A stretch of 64,000 nt of DNA, taken from contig CAVONI010000012.1 of assembly GCA_963697285.1 (NCBI GenBank), forward strand, positions 310,001 to 374,000, given 5' to 3'. The DNA comes from JAEUQQ01 sp963697285 (GTDB taxonomy: Bacteria; Acidobacteriota; Vicinamibacteria; Vicinamibacterales; JAFNAJ01). The notes under the pieces are model-generated. The model saw only the letters and a program-made list of their open reading frames with translations. It had not been told where the DNA came from and did no database searches. The stretch's first letter is position 1, and each line of letters opens with the position of its first letter. The translations under genes and the position numbers were made by a program. Below are positions 56,280 through 64,000 of this stretch, piece by piece.

Positions 56280-57299
56280 CTACCGCCCGCGGCGTCCGCT
56301 GACGCCTCCGCACAGCGAGATCACGAATCGCTCGAGCACCATCCGGGGCTCAGACGACGAGTTGAGCGCGAGGTTGGCCTGCATCAGCGCGTCGATGGCC
56401 GCGGGCACGCGCCGCTCGCCGATCTGCGGCAGCTTCTCGCGTACCCACCAACCAAGCAATCCGAAGATCTGGTGCGGCGCCCGGCCCTCGTCAAGCTGAA
56501 GTCGCAACTGGTTCAGCGCTTCGGCCAGGTCGCCGTGCTCGACGGCATTCACGACGGCCCAGTCGTTGACCAGCGCTTCGCCAGACACGATCGCCAGGGC
56601 GTCGGCGCGCGTGACCCGGGCGCGCCCCTTGCAGAACTCGATGAGGCGCTCGACGGCGTTCCGCAGCCCATCGACGTCGGTGCCGCTGCCATCGGCCACC
56701 AGGTCGAGCGCGTCCGGATCGATCGTCAACCCGGCGTCCTTCATCATCCCGACGCAGAGACGACGAGCCTTCTCGAGTGCCGCCACGAGCGCAGGGCCGC
56801 GCAGTTCCTTCTCGTCCTTCAGCCCCCAGTACTCGACGACCTCGGCGACCTTCATCAGGGCCTTGGTCTGCCGCAGCGCGCGGTTCACGTCGCTGGCGAC
56901 GAACACGACCACGGACTGCGGCGACGGGTTCTTCAGGTAGCTCTCGAGCGCCTCGTGCGCCCCGGCCGGCGCATCCTCGTCACCAACCGACGGGTCGTCG
57001 GCGGCTCGGCCTTTGGCCCTGAACCAGTGCTCTGCGCGCAGCACCAGCACGACCCGACGACTGTCAGCGAACGGCAGGGTGCTGGCCGAGGCGGCTACGG
57101 ACGACGAGGCCGCGCCCTTGTCGTTGGCGTAGAAGCGATCGACGTTGAACGAGCGGAGGTCGGGCTCGACCAGGGCCTCGAACGCCTCGAGCAGGCTGTC
57201 CTTCGCCGTCTCGTCGTCGCCGACGAGCAGGTAGACGGGCGCCACAGCCCCGCGTCCCAGCGCGGCGCGCACGTCTCGTTCGGTCACGACACCAGGCAT
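56280..57299 (-). CDS. holA: DNA polymerase III delta subunit
   Basis: A 339-residue clamp-loader subunit. APVYLLVGDDETAKDSLLEAFEALV begins the AAA+-like domain, RRVVLVLRAEHWF and QSVVVFVASDVNRALRQTKAL follow, and the lid and collar include LVADGSGTDVDGLRNAVERLIEFC and INDWAVVNAVEHGDLAEALNQLRLQLDEGRAPHQIFGLLGWWVREKL. The delta subunit opens the sliding clamp during loading. It is the last gene of the leuS-lptE-holA block, an arrangement seen in many bacteria. Confidence 0.94.
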   Translation of the reverse strand: MPGVVTERDVRAALGRGAVAPVYLLVGDDETAKDSLLEAFEALVEPDLRSFNVDRFYANDKGAASSSVAASASTLPFADSRRVVLVLRAEHWFRAKGRAADDPSVGDEDAPAGAHEALESYLKNPSPQSVVVFVASDVNRALRQTKALMKVAEVVEYWGLKDEKELRGPALVAALEKARRLCVGMMKDAGLTIDPDALDLVADGSGTDVDGLRNAVERLIEFCKGRARVTRADALAIVSGEALVNDWAVVNAVEHGDLAEALNQLRLQLDEGRAPHQIFGLLGWWVREKLPQIGERRVPAAIDALMQANLALNSSSEPRMVLERFVISLCGGVSGRRGR

Positions 57300-57411
57300 C
57301 GCCGTCTACCCTTCGACTCGGTTGTGTTGAGTGCAGGGCACGTGCGAATCCAACCTGCCGGACGTGCTGGTTCGTGTCGGAACGGTATCAACACAAGGGA
57401 GCTCAGGGTCT

Positions 57412-57945
57412 CTAGAACGCCTCGAGGATGGCGCTGACGACGCTCTTGGCGAAGTCGTTGGCGATGCGGTCGAGCGCGGTGCTCCCCGACCCGAGCACCG
57501 AGGTCGCATCGACGGACGTGCCCGATGAACTGGCCGGCAGGTCGTACTCCTCGCGGAACACGAGGGACGGGTTCTGCCACAGCACGCGGTTCTGCTGCAG
57601 ATCGCGGAACTCGATCTTCACCACGAGCTGCACGACGTAGCGCGACGCCTGCTGCTGGTCGTTGAACGCCGTCGGCGTCACCGTGATCGACGTGATCTCG
57701 CCCGTGAGCACGGCGTCGACGCCGGTCGTCTCGGGCACGACCTTGTACTTGCCGCGCCCGATGAACTCGGCGCGCACGCGCTGCGGTGAGCGCCTGCTCG
57801 ACGTCGAAGAGCGAGGTGTTGTTGACGAGGTTGGGGCACGCCGATCGTCTGGATGTACGTCGGCAGGAACGACCCGCGTCCGGCGAGCGAGTAGCCGCAC
57901 CCGCTCGAGACGACCATCGCCAGGACCAGCACGCACCGACGCCAT
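57412..57945 (-). CDS. lptE: LPS-assembly lipoprotein LptE, three frameshifts
   Basis: Joined from ATG 57945, the product has about 176 residues. The signal VLAMVVSSGC with lipobox Cys leads into GYSLAGRGSFLPTYIQTIGVP, then (next frame) NLVNNTSLFDVEQALT, then (next frame) RVRAEFIGRGKYKVVPETTGVDAVLTGEITSITVTP. This is the conserved LptE sequence. Surplus bases fall at 57930, within the C-run read on this strand at 57833-57836, and at 57781-57784. LptE plugs the LptD pore that inserts lipopolysaccharide into the outer membrane, so the organism is expected to have one. The position between leuS and holA supports the call. Confidence 0.85.
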   Translation of the reverse strand: MASVRAGPGDGRLERVRLLARRTRVVPADVHPDDRRAPTSSTTPRSSTSSRRSPQRVRAEFIGRGKYKVVPETTGVDAVLTGEITSITVTPTAFNDQQQASRYVVQLVVKIEFRDLQQNRVLWQNPSLVFREEYDLPASSSGTSVDATSVLGSGSTALDRIANDFAKSVVSAILEAF

Positions 57946-57977
57946 CACGCGCACGCGCACACGCACCAGGGCACTCC

Positions 57978-60562
57978 TCAGTTCGCGACGATGCCGACGA
58001 GCCGGCCGCGGCACGACCACGACCTTGCGCACCGTCTTGCCCTCGAGGTGCGGCAGCACCTGCGGCATCGGCCAGCGCGGCCTCGCGGATCACCTGTTCT
58101 CTGACGCGTCGGCCGGCACCGTCACGCCGGCCGCGCACCTTGCCGTTGACCTGCACCGGCACGACGACCTCGTCGGCCTTCGCGACGGCTCTCGTCGAAG
58201 ACGGGCCAGCCGGCCGCGACCACGCCGTCGGCGTGCCCCAGACGCTCCCACAGCTCCTCGCACATGTGCGGCGCGAACGGCGACATCATCAGGACGCAGC
58301 GCTTCGACCGCTTCCTTGAGCACCGCCACGCGTCTCGGCGCGCTCGATCACGACCGACTCCTCGGTCGCGACGCGGCCCTGCCTCACGCACGCCGGCGCT
58401 GGTCGCCGAACGCGTACAGCTCGTTGACCAGCTCCATCAGCGCCGAGACGGCGGTGTTCAGGTGCACGCGCGGATCGAGGTCCGACGTGACGCGGCGGAT
58501 CGTCTCGTGCGTCTTGCGCCGCAGCGCGCGCTCGGCGTCGTTCAGCGTCGACCGCGCCGCGAGCGCGGGAATGCCCGTCGCCCGCCGACGCGTCTCGGCC
58601 AGCGGATCGACGAGCCGCCAGACGCGCGCCAGGAAGCGGAAGCTGCCCTCGAGGCCCGCGTCGGTCCACTCGATTTCCTTCTCGGGCGGCGCGACGAACA
58701 TCACGTACAGCCGCAGCGCGTCGGCGCCGAACTTCTGGATCATGTCGTCGGGGTCGACGACGTTGCCCTTCGACTTCGACATCACGTGCGCCGTCCTTCA
58801 GCACCATGCCCTGCGTCAGCAGGCGCGTGAACGGCTCGTCATGCTCGACCATCCCGAGGTCGCGGAACACGCGCGCGAAGAAGCGCGAGTAGATCAGGTG
58901 CAGGATCGCGTGCTCGACGCCGCCGCTGTAGAAGTCGACCGGCACCCAGTAGCCGACCTTCTCCGGGTCGAACGGCAGCGTCGGCGTTGTGCGGATCGCA
59001 GAAGCGGAAGAAGTACCACGACGAGTCGACGAACGTGTCCATCGTGTCGGTCTCGCGGCGCGCCGGGCCGCCGCACTCGGGACACGTCGACGTTCACGAA
59101 CTCGGGGATCTGCGCCAGCGGCGAATCGCCGCGGCCGCGTGAACTCGACGATCTTCGGCAGCACGACCGGCAGCTGCGTCGTCGGGCACGGGCACGATGC
59201 CGCACGTCGTCGCAGTAGATCACCGGGATCGGCGTGCCCCAGTAGCGCTGCCGCGAGATGCCCCAGTCCTTCAGGCGGATACTGGACGGTCGCGCTCGCC
59301 GATGCCGTCGCGCCTCGGCGTGCGCCGTCATCCGTGCACGGCCCGTCGTCCGAGCTGAGGCCGGTGAACTCGCCGGAGTCGACCAGCGTGCCCTCGTCGC
59401 CGTACGCCGCCGCCATGCGTCGGTCCGTCGAGCGGCTCGCCATCGGCGCTGCACGACGACGGTGATCGGCAGGCCGTACTTGCGCGCGAACTCGAAGTCG
59501 CGCTGATCGTGGGCCGGCACGCCCATGACGGCGCCCGTGCCGTACTCGCCGAGCACGAAGTTCGCGACCCAGATCGGCACCGGCTGGCCCGTGAACGGGT
59601 TGATCGCCGTGCGGCCGGTGTCGAAGCCTTCCTTCTCGATCGTCGCCCGTCATGCGCGCGGTGCGATCCTGCGCGCGGAAGCGCTGCGGCCTCGGCGCGG
59701 AAGCGCTGCCGGGTCCGGCTGACTCGGCCGCGAAGCGCTCGACGAGCGGGTGCTCGGGCGCGAGCAGCGACGAAGGTCGCGCCGTAGATGGTGTCGATGC
59801 GCGTCGTGAAGACCTCGATGCGCTTCGTCGGTCGCTGCCCCGTCGACGCCCACGATCGGAAACGTGACGCGCGCGCCCTCGGACCGGCCGATCCAGTTCC
59901 GCTGCATCGTCAGGACCTTCTCGGGCCACTCGGTGAGGCCGTCGGCGGCCTCGAGCAGCTCGTCGGCGTACGCGCGTGATGCGGAAGAACCACTGCTCCA
60001 GCTCGCGCTGTCGTGACGGTCGTGCCGCAGCGCCAGCAGCCGCCGTCGACGACCTGCTCGTTGGCGAGCACGGTCTTGCAGCTCGGGCACCAGTTGACGT
60101 TCGAGCGCTTGCGGATACGCGAGGTCGCGCTCGAGCATCTTGAGGAACAGCCACTGGTTCCAGTGGTAGTACTCCGGCAGGCACGTGGCGATCTCGCGCT
60201 CCCAGGCGTAGCTGATGCCGAGGCGCTGCAGCTGCCCCTTCATGTGGGCGATGTTGTCGAGCGTCCACGTCTCGGGATGCAGTGCCGTTCTTGATCGCCG
60301 CGTTCTCGGCCGGCAGGCCGAACGCGTCCCAGCCGAACGGGTGCAGGACGTTGAAGCCCCGCATGCGCTTCATGCGCGCGACCACGTCGCCGATCATGTA
60401 GTTGCGGACGTGGCCGACGTGGGCGTGCCCCGAGGGATACGCGAACATCTCGAGGCAGTAGAACTTCGGCCGCGCGCGATCCTCGTCGACCTCGAAGGCG
60501 CCGGTCTCGGTCCAGCGCTCCTGCCACTTCTTTTCGATTGTCTGGGGTTTGTAGTCGGGCAC
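57978..60562 (-). CDS. leuS: Leucyl-tRNA synthetase, many frameshifts
   Basis: Starts at GTG 60562 (VPDYKPQTIEKKWQERW) and ends at TGA 57978 after VRKVVVVPGRLVGIVAN. The HIGH region is FAYPSGHAHVGHVRNYMIGD, the editing domain and zinc part include NQWLFLKMLERDLAY and WVANFVLGEYGTGAVMGVPAHD, then DWGISRQRYWGTPIPVIYCDD, and the KMSKS loop is VMSKSKGNVVDPDDM. Length after correction is about 850 residues, normal for LeuRS. I traced at least fourteen single-base shifts codon by codon, and there are probably more than twenty. Most are surplus G or C. The longest unbroken stretch is 58384-58785. An essential gene cannot be this damaged, so these are sequence errors. Confidence 0.95.
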
Positions 60563-60571
60563 GGGATCGAA

Positions 60572-60577
60572 ATTATA
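60572..60577 (-). promoter_or_regulatory. -10 box of leuS overlapping the stop codon of the upstream gene
   Basis: A perfect TATAAT on the minus strand ends nine bases before the GTG start at 60562. The TAA in it is the stop codon of the histone-deacetylase-like gene (60573-60575). A leaderless leuS message is likely. Confidence 0.55.
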
Positions 60578-61605
60578 GCGTAGCCCAGCCAGCGGCCCTG
60601 TGCCGCGCGCACCGCGGACGAGCGCCGCGTCGGCCCGTCGGCGTGTCGCCCTCGACGGCCGGCGGGGCCTCCGGGCGCGCTGTCGAGCGCGCCGAACGTG
60701 GCCTCGAGACAGGCCGCCAAGGCCTCGAGGTCGTAGCCGCCCTCGGTGACCACGACCACGCGATTCGACGCCCTCGTCGCTGCGGCCACGGCACGGAGGT
60801 GCGCCACGAGCCGGGCGACGCCCTGGGTCGATACGCGCATGCCGCCCAGGGGATCGCGTGCGTGCAGGTCGAAGCCGGCCGACACGAGCAGCAGCGTCGG
60901 CGTCGAACGCCCTCAGCACCGGCACGACGACCCGGCGGAAGACCGCATCGTAGTCCGCGTCGCCCGCCCCGGCGGCAAGCGGCACGTTGACGGTGAAGCC
61001 CTCGCCGCCGCCGTGGCCGACCTCGTCGGCCGCGCCGGTTCCCGGGTAGTAGGGAAACTGGTGCGTCGAGAGATAGAGCACGCTGGCATCGTCGTAGAAC
61101 ATCCACTGCGTGCCGTTGCCGTGGTGGACGTCGAAGTCCATCACGGCCACGCGCGTGCAACCCAGTGCCCGGGCATGCGCCGCCGCCACGGCGACGTTGT
61201 TGAAGAGGCAGAAGCCCATGGCGCTGGTCGCGCTCGGCGTGATGGCCGGGAGGCCTGACCACCGCGAAGGCCGGCGCGTCGCGCGCCAGCGCCGTCTCGA
61301 CAGCCAGGCAGGCCGCGCCAGCCGCGAGGCGCGCGACGTCGTAGGAGTCGGCCGACGTGAACGTGTCGGGATCGAGCATCGACGGGCGTCCCGCCGACGC
61401 CGCGAGGCGATCGAGGTAGGCCTCGTCGTGCACGCGCGCGAGTTCCTCCCGCGTCGCCGGGCGTGGCTCGACGACCTGAGCCCCCCGCCCCTGCCACTGC
61501 TCCACGACCGCACGCATCACCAGCGCCCGCTCCGGCCGTTCCGGGTGGCCGGGCGGGGGCACATGGTCGGCCGAACCGCCGCGAGTGCACGATGTGGAAA
61601 GGCAT
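60573..61605 (-). CDS. Histone-deacetylase-superfamily protein, four frameshifts
   Basis: Joined from ATG 61605: MPFHIVHSRRF, then DHVPPPGHPERPERALVMRAVVEQW, AVVRPPGHHAE, MGFCLFNNVAVAAAHARALG, VAVMDFDVHHGNGTQWMFYDDASVLYLSTHQFPYYPGTG, VSAGFDLHARDPLGGMRVS and VVVVTEGGYDLEALAACLEA. These are the zinc-binding Asp and His motifs and substrate loops of the acetoin-utilisation/HDAC family, about 340 residues. Bacterial members deacetylate polyamines, small amides or acetyl-lysine; which one applies here is unknown. One-base shifts lie near 61572, 61230, 60908 and 60685. The gene lies between a DUF374 acyltransferase and leuS. Confidence 0.87.
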
Positions 61606-61616
61606 CCGTGGTGACC

Positions 61617-62294
61617 TCAGGCGCCTGCCAGGTGTCGGGCTCGATCGCCGCAGGCGTTCAGCGCCGCCTCGAGGTCGACGCGCCCGGCCTCGATCGCCAG
61701 CTGATCACCCGTGGAAACCCACAGCGGTGGCCCGATGCAGACGGTCACCCGGGCAAACGGCTTGGGAATCTGCCCGGCATCCCAGCTCGCCAGCGTCCAG
61801 TGCCGCGACGACTCGATATGGAAGGGAACGATGGGCGCGTGCACCCGCTGCGCCACCCACACGGCACCGGGCTGGGCATGGCCGGCCGGGCCGCGCGGGC
61901 CATCGACGGTGATCACCGTGGAACGTCCCTCGCGCATCACCGCAGCGAGGCGGACGAGTGCCTTGACGCCACCGCGCGAGGATGAACCGCGCACCATCGT
62001 GAAGCCATATCGCTGGAGCAAGCGCGTGATCCACTCACCGTCGAAGTTCTCGGACGCGAGCGCCACGAGTCCGCGATGCCTGAGCCATCCGAGGCCGGGA
62101 AGGATGCGTCCGTGCCAGACCGCCAGCACGTAGGGCTGTCGCGCGTGGTGCAGCGCATCGAGGTGGTGCTGCCCCTCGATCTTCCACGACCACGTCGAGA
62201 CGAGCGCCGACACGAGCGGCGAGGCCACGACCGGGATCACCGCGGCCTGCGCCCGCTTCGACGCCGACGCGCGCCACGGGGGTTCGCGCGACAC
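61617..62294 (-). CDS. DUF374 lysophospholipid-acyltransferase-like protein
   Basis: A 225-residue protein. LAVWHGRILPGLGWLRHRGLVALASENFDGEWITRLLQRYGFTMVRGSSSRGG and STVITVDGPRGPAGHAQPGAVWVAQR are the typical DUF374 blocks; WH and DGPRGP are the most conserved. The fold is related to glycerolipid acyltransferases, but the classical HxxxxD is altered to a WHG context. Family members are often near lipid A genes. Here lptE lies in the same gene run, which suggests a cell-envelope role (inference). It begins six bases after the Fe-S oxidoreductase stop and ends 11 bases before the HDAC-like start. Confidence 0.85.
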   Translation of the reverse strand: MSREPPWRASASKRAQAAVIPVVASPLVSALVSTWSWKIEGQHHLDALHHARQPYVLAVWHGRILPGLGWLRHRGLVALASENFDGEWITRLLQRYGFTMVRGSSSRGGVKALVRLAAVMREGRSTVITVDGPRGPAGHAQPGAVWVAQRVHAPIVPFHIESSRHWTLASWDAGQIPKPFARVTVCIGPPLWVSTGDQLAIEAGRVDLEAALNACGDRARHLAGA

Positions 62295-62300
62295 TGGGCG

Positions 62301-64000
62301 TCAGGCCCCCGCGTCGGGCGCCGACGCGGCCTTCTTGAGCTTGCCGTCGACGTACGACATCAGGTCTACGAACTCGGTGTTGGCGTTGGCGCTCGCTGCG
62401 GCGCCCTTCAGCATGATCGAGCAGAACGGACACCCGACCACGACCTTGCCGGCTCCCGTGGCCGCAAGCTGCTCGTAGCGATGTTCCGAGATCCGCTTGC
62501 CTTCCTCGTGCTCCTCGAAGAGCAAGCCGCCACCGGCGCCGCAGCAGAAGGGATTGTCGCGATTGCGCTCGGGTTCGAGCACCGTGGCCCCAAAGCGCGA
62601 CAGCAGTTGCCGCGGCTCCTCGTGCACGCCCGCGTAACGGCCGAGGTAACACGGATCGTGATACGTGACGGTTTCGTCGGCCGTCATGTGCGCGTCAGCG
62701 GTCAGGCGTGCGACAAGCGTCGCAGAGTGGACCACCTCGGCCTCGAATCCGAAGAAGCGGTAGTCGTGGCCCAGTGTCTTGAGGCAGTGCGGGCACGACG
62801 TGACGATCTTCTTGACGCCCCTGGCCTTCATCTCGTCGACGTTCTGCGTCGCGAGCTCCTGGAACAGGAACTCGTTGCCGCTGCGCTTGGCGACGTCACC
62901 GGTGCAGCGCTCCTTCGCCAGGACGCCGAACGAGATGCCCTTCGCGCGCAGGATGTCGAACAGCGCCCGCAGCGACTTCTGGAAGTCGGCCTCCATCGCG
63001 CCGGCGCACCCGAGCCACACCACGTACTCGTGCTTCGCGGCATCGAAGATCTCGACGCCGGCGCTGGCGATGAACTTCTGCCGGGGATCGTTTGACGCCC
63101 CCCAGATGTTCTGGTGCCGCTCGAGGGTGTTGTAGACCTTCCCCAGGAAGTCGGGCGCATCGCCGTTCGACACCAGCCCGCGTCGCGCGCCGATGATGAC
63201 GGGCGTGTGCTCGATGCCGACGGGGCACTGGTTCTCGCAGGCGCCGCACGTCGTGCACTGCCACAGCACCTTCTCGTCGTAGAGCTCGACGAGCTTCAGG
63301 TCGGTCTTGCCACCCAGCAGTGCGGTCTCGTTCTGCAGGATCAGCCGCTTGGGGTTCAGCAGCTTGCCCGTGGCGTACGCGGGACAGTTCTCCTGGCACC
63401 GCCCGCACTCCACGCACGTGAAGGCGTCGAGCCGCGCCTTCCCGGGCAGGTCCCTCACCGTCTCGAAGCCGACCTCCTCCTTCTCGAAGTCGAGGTTCGG
63501 CACGGTCTGCAGCTGCGGTGACTTGAGGAAGACGGTAATCGGCGACAACAGCAGGTGCAGGTGCTTCGAGTCGGGAATCAGCGCGAGAAACAGCAGGATG
63601 AGCACCATGTGCACCCACCAGTTCGCCCGCGCGGCAAGGGTGGGCGCCGCCTGGTGGCCGAACACGAAGAACTCGAGCAGGAACGTGACCATCAGGGTGA
63701 CGATGAAGAAGCCGATCATGATCGACTCCTTCGACACCGACGCGCCAAGCGCCGGCGGACGCACGATGCCCCGGCGGATGATCAGGAACACGATGCCGGC
63801 GAGCACGGCGACGCAGAACGGGACCAGGGCCGCCTGGTACGCAAGGAACCAGCCGCTGCGGCTCAGGTCGACGACGCCCAGGCCCTGGAGCAGCCCGACG
63901 AATGTGAAGAGGCCGAAGGCGCAGAAGCCCCAGAACACGAACAGGTGCGCCACGCCGACGAAGGGCTTCGCCCTGATCACCTTGCGCTGGAAGACGACGT
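62301..64000 (-). CDS. Membrane-bound Fe-S oxidoreductase (HdrD/GlpC-like), 5' end beyond the window
   Basis: At least 566 residues; the frame runs off the right edge (VVFQRKVIRAKPFVG). The N-terminal part has several membrane helices (HLFVFWGFCAFGLFTFVGLLQGLG, AALVPFCVAVLAGIVFLII, IMIGFFIVTLMVTFLLEFFVFG, MVLILLFLALIPDSKHLHLLLSP) resembling a NarI-like haem b domain. Two 4Fe-4S motifs follow: CVECGRCQENCP and CTTCGACENQCPVG. Two CCG domains carry CPHCLKTLGHDY and NPFCCGAGGG, the latter with CPFC. Such proteins pass electrons between a quinone pool and a cytoplasmic donor or acceptor. The partner, perhaps an ETF- or FAD-linked protein, would lie to the right of this window. Confidence 0.9.
   Translation of the reverse strand, partial: VVFQRKVIRAKPFVGVAHLFVFWGFCAFGLFTFVGLLQGLGVVDLSRSGWFLAYQAALVPFCVAVLAGIVFLIIRRGIVRPPALGASVSKESIMIGFFIVTLMVTFLLEFFVFGHQAAPTLAARANWWVHMVLILLFLALIPDSKHLHLLLSPITVFLKSPQLQTVPNLDFEKEEVGFETVRDLPGKARLDAFTCVECGRCQENCPAYATGKLLNPKRLILQNETALLGGKTDLKLVELYDEKVLWQCTTCGACENQCPVGIEHTPVIIGARRGLVSNGDAPDFLGKVYNTLERHQNIWGASNDPRQKFIASAGVEIFDAAKHEYVVWLGCAGAMEADFQKSLRALFDILRAKGISFGVLAKERCTGDVAKRSGNEFLFQELATQNVDEMKARGVKKIVTSCPHCLKTLGHDYRFFGFEAEVVHSATLVARLTADAHMTADETVTYHDPCYLGRYAGVHEEPRQLLSRFGATVLEPERNRDNPFCCGAGGGLLFEEHEEGKRISEHRYEQLAATGAGKVVVGCPFCSIMLKGAAASANANTEFVDLMSYVDGKLKKAASAPDAGA

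Noticed and set aside
57978..60562. leuS as a pseudogene.
   Set aside because: LeuRS is essential, the sequence is conserved in every frame piece, and neighbouring genes show the same error type.
58289..61513. A 1074-residue minus-strand frame that seems to fuse a deacetylase and a synthetase.
   Set aside because: It is a chance read-through produced by several one-base shifts; the HDAC-like gene ends at 60573 and leuS starts at 60562.

Overview
The window is one high-GC bacterial chromosome segment, densely packed with mostly housekeeping and catabolic genes. I see no phage, insertion sequence, CRISPR array or integrated plasmid. Several features suggest an Acidobacteriota genome, perhaps of the Vicinamibacteria type: ECF sigma factors of the large Sig-70_X6 class paired with Ser/Thr kinases, several kinases in 64 kb, a stand-alone BshC, and DUF1844, DUF2237 and CPXCG small proteins. 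This taxonomic guess is inference; the window carries no rRNA gene.

Layout. 1-1.45 kb: the end of a sigma-54 response regulator and a zinc-ribbon micro-protein. 1.5-6.8 kb: a leucine-degradation operon (methylcrotonyl-CoA carboxylase with split biotin carboxylase and biotin carrier genes, methylglutaconyl-CoA hydratase, HMG-CoA lyase). 6.8-9.4 kb: CPXCG protein, cupin, pseudouridine kinase and pseudouridine-5'-phosphate glycosidase. 9.4-15.4 kb (minus): a lipoprotein, a very large secreted CLCA-like metalloprotease/vWA protein with four C-terminal repeats, then an ECF sigma factor and its kinase. 15.9-21.6 kb: DUF2237, tRNA-Cys and tRNA-Gly, YraN, an asparaginase-fold protein, cysS, ribF, a PhnP-like hydrolase, DUF1844. 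21.6-31.3 kb: mazG, comEC, carB, carA and a PEGA-domain pseudokinase. 31.5-35.5 kb: bshC and a class A penicillin-binding protein. 36-41.2 kb: a PQQ beta-propeller protein, a parvulin lipoprotein, XdhC and a purine-type deaminase. 41.2-45.7 kb: the CIRCE-controlled chaperone operon hrcA-grpE-dnaJ-prmA-rsmE. 45.8-55.7 kb: a zinc-ribbon kinase, ilvE, pilT, recX, a Gfo/Idh oxidoreductase, alaS, a lytic transglycosylase, TerB-like, holin-like and S4 proteins. 55.8-64 kb: rpsT, then on the minus strand an Fe-S oxidoreductase, DUF374 acyltransferase, histone-deacetylase-like protein, leuS, lptE and holA.

Two things shape how the annotation should be read. First, many conserved and even essential genes (cysS, ribF, alaS, leuS, lptE) are broken by one-base shifts, sparsely up to about 50 kb and very densely between about 57.8 and 61.6 kb. 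Protein conservation continues in the next frame each time, so I read these as consensus errors in the sequence, not pseudogenes. Second, many start codons lie only 6-11 bases after a TATAAT-like hexamer, which suggests frequent leaderless transcription.

The most unusual content is the bacterial CLCA-like protein with its lipoprotein partner and neighbouring sigma factor/kinase pair, the membrane-anchored PEGA pseudokinase that seems to start at CTG, and three copies of a short palindromic element, two of which supply the last codons of converging genes.
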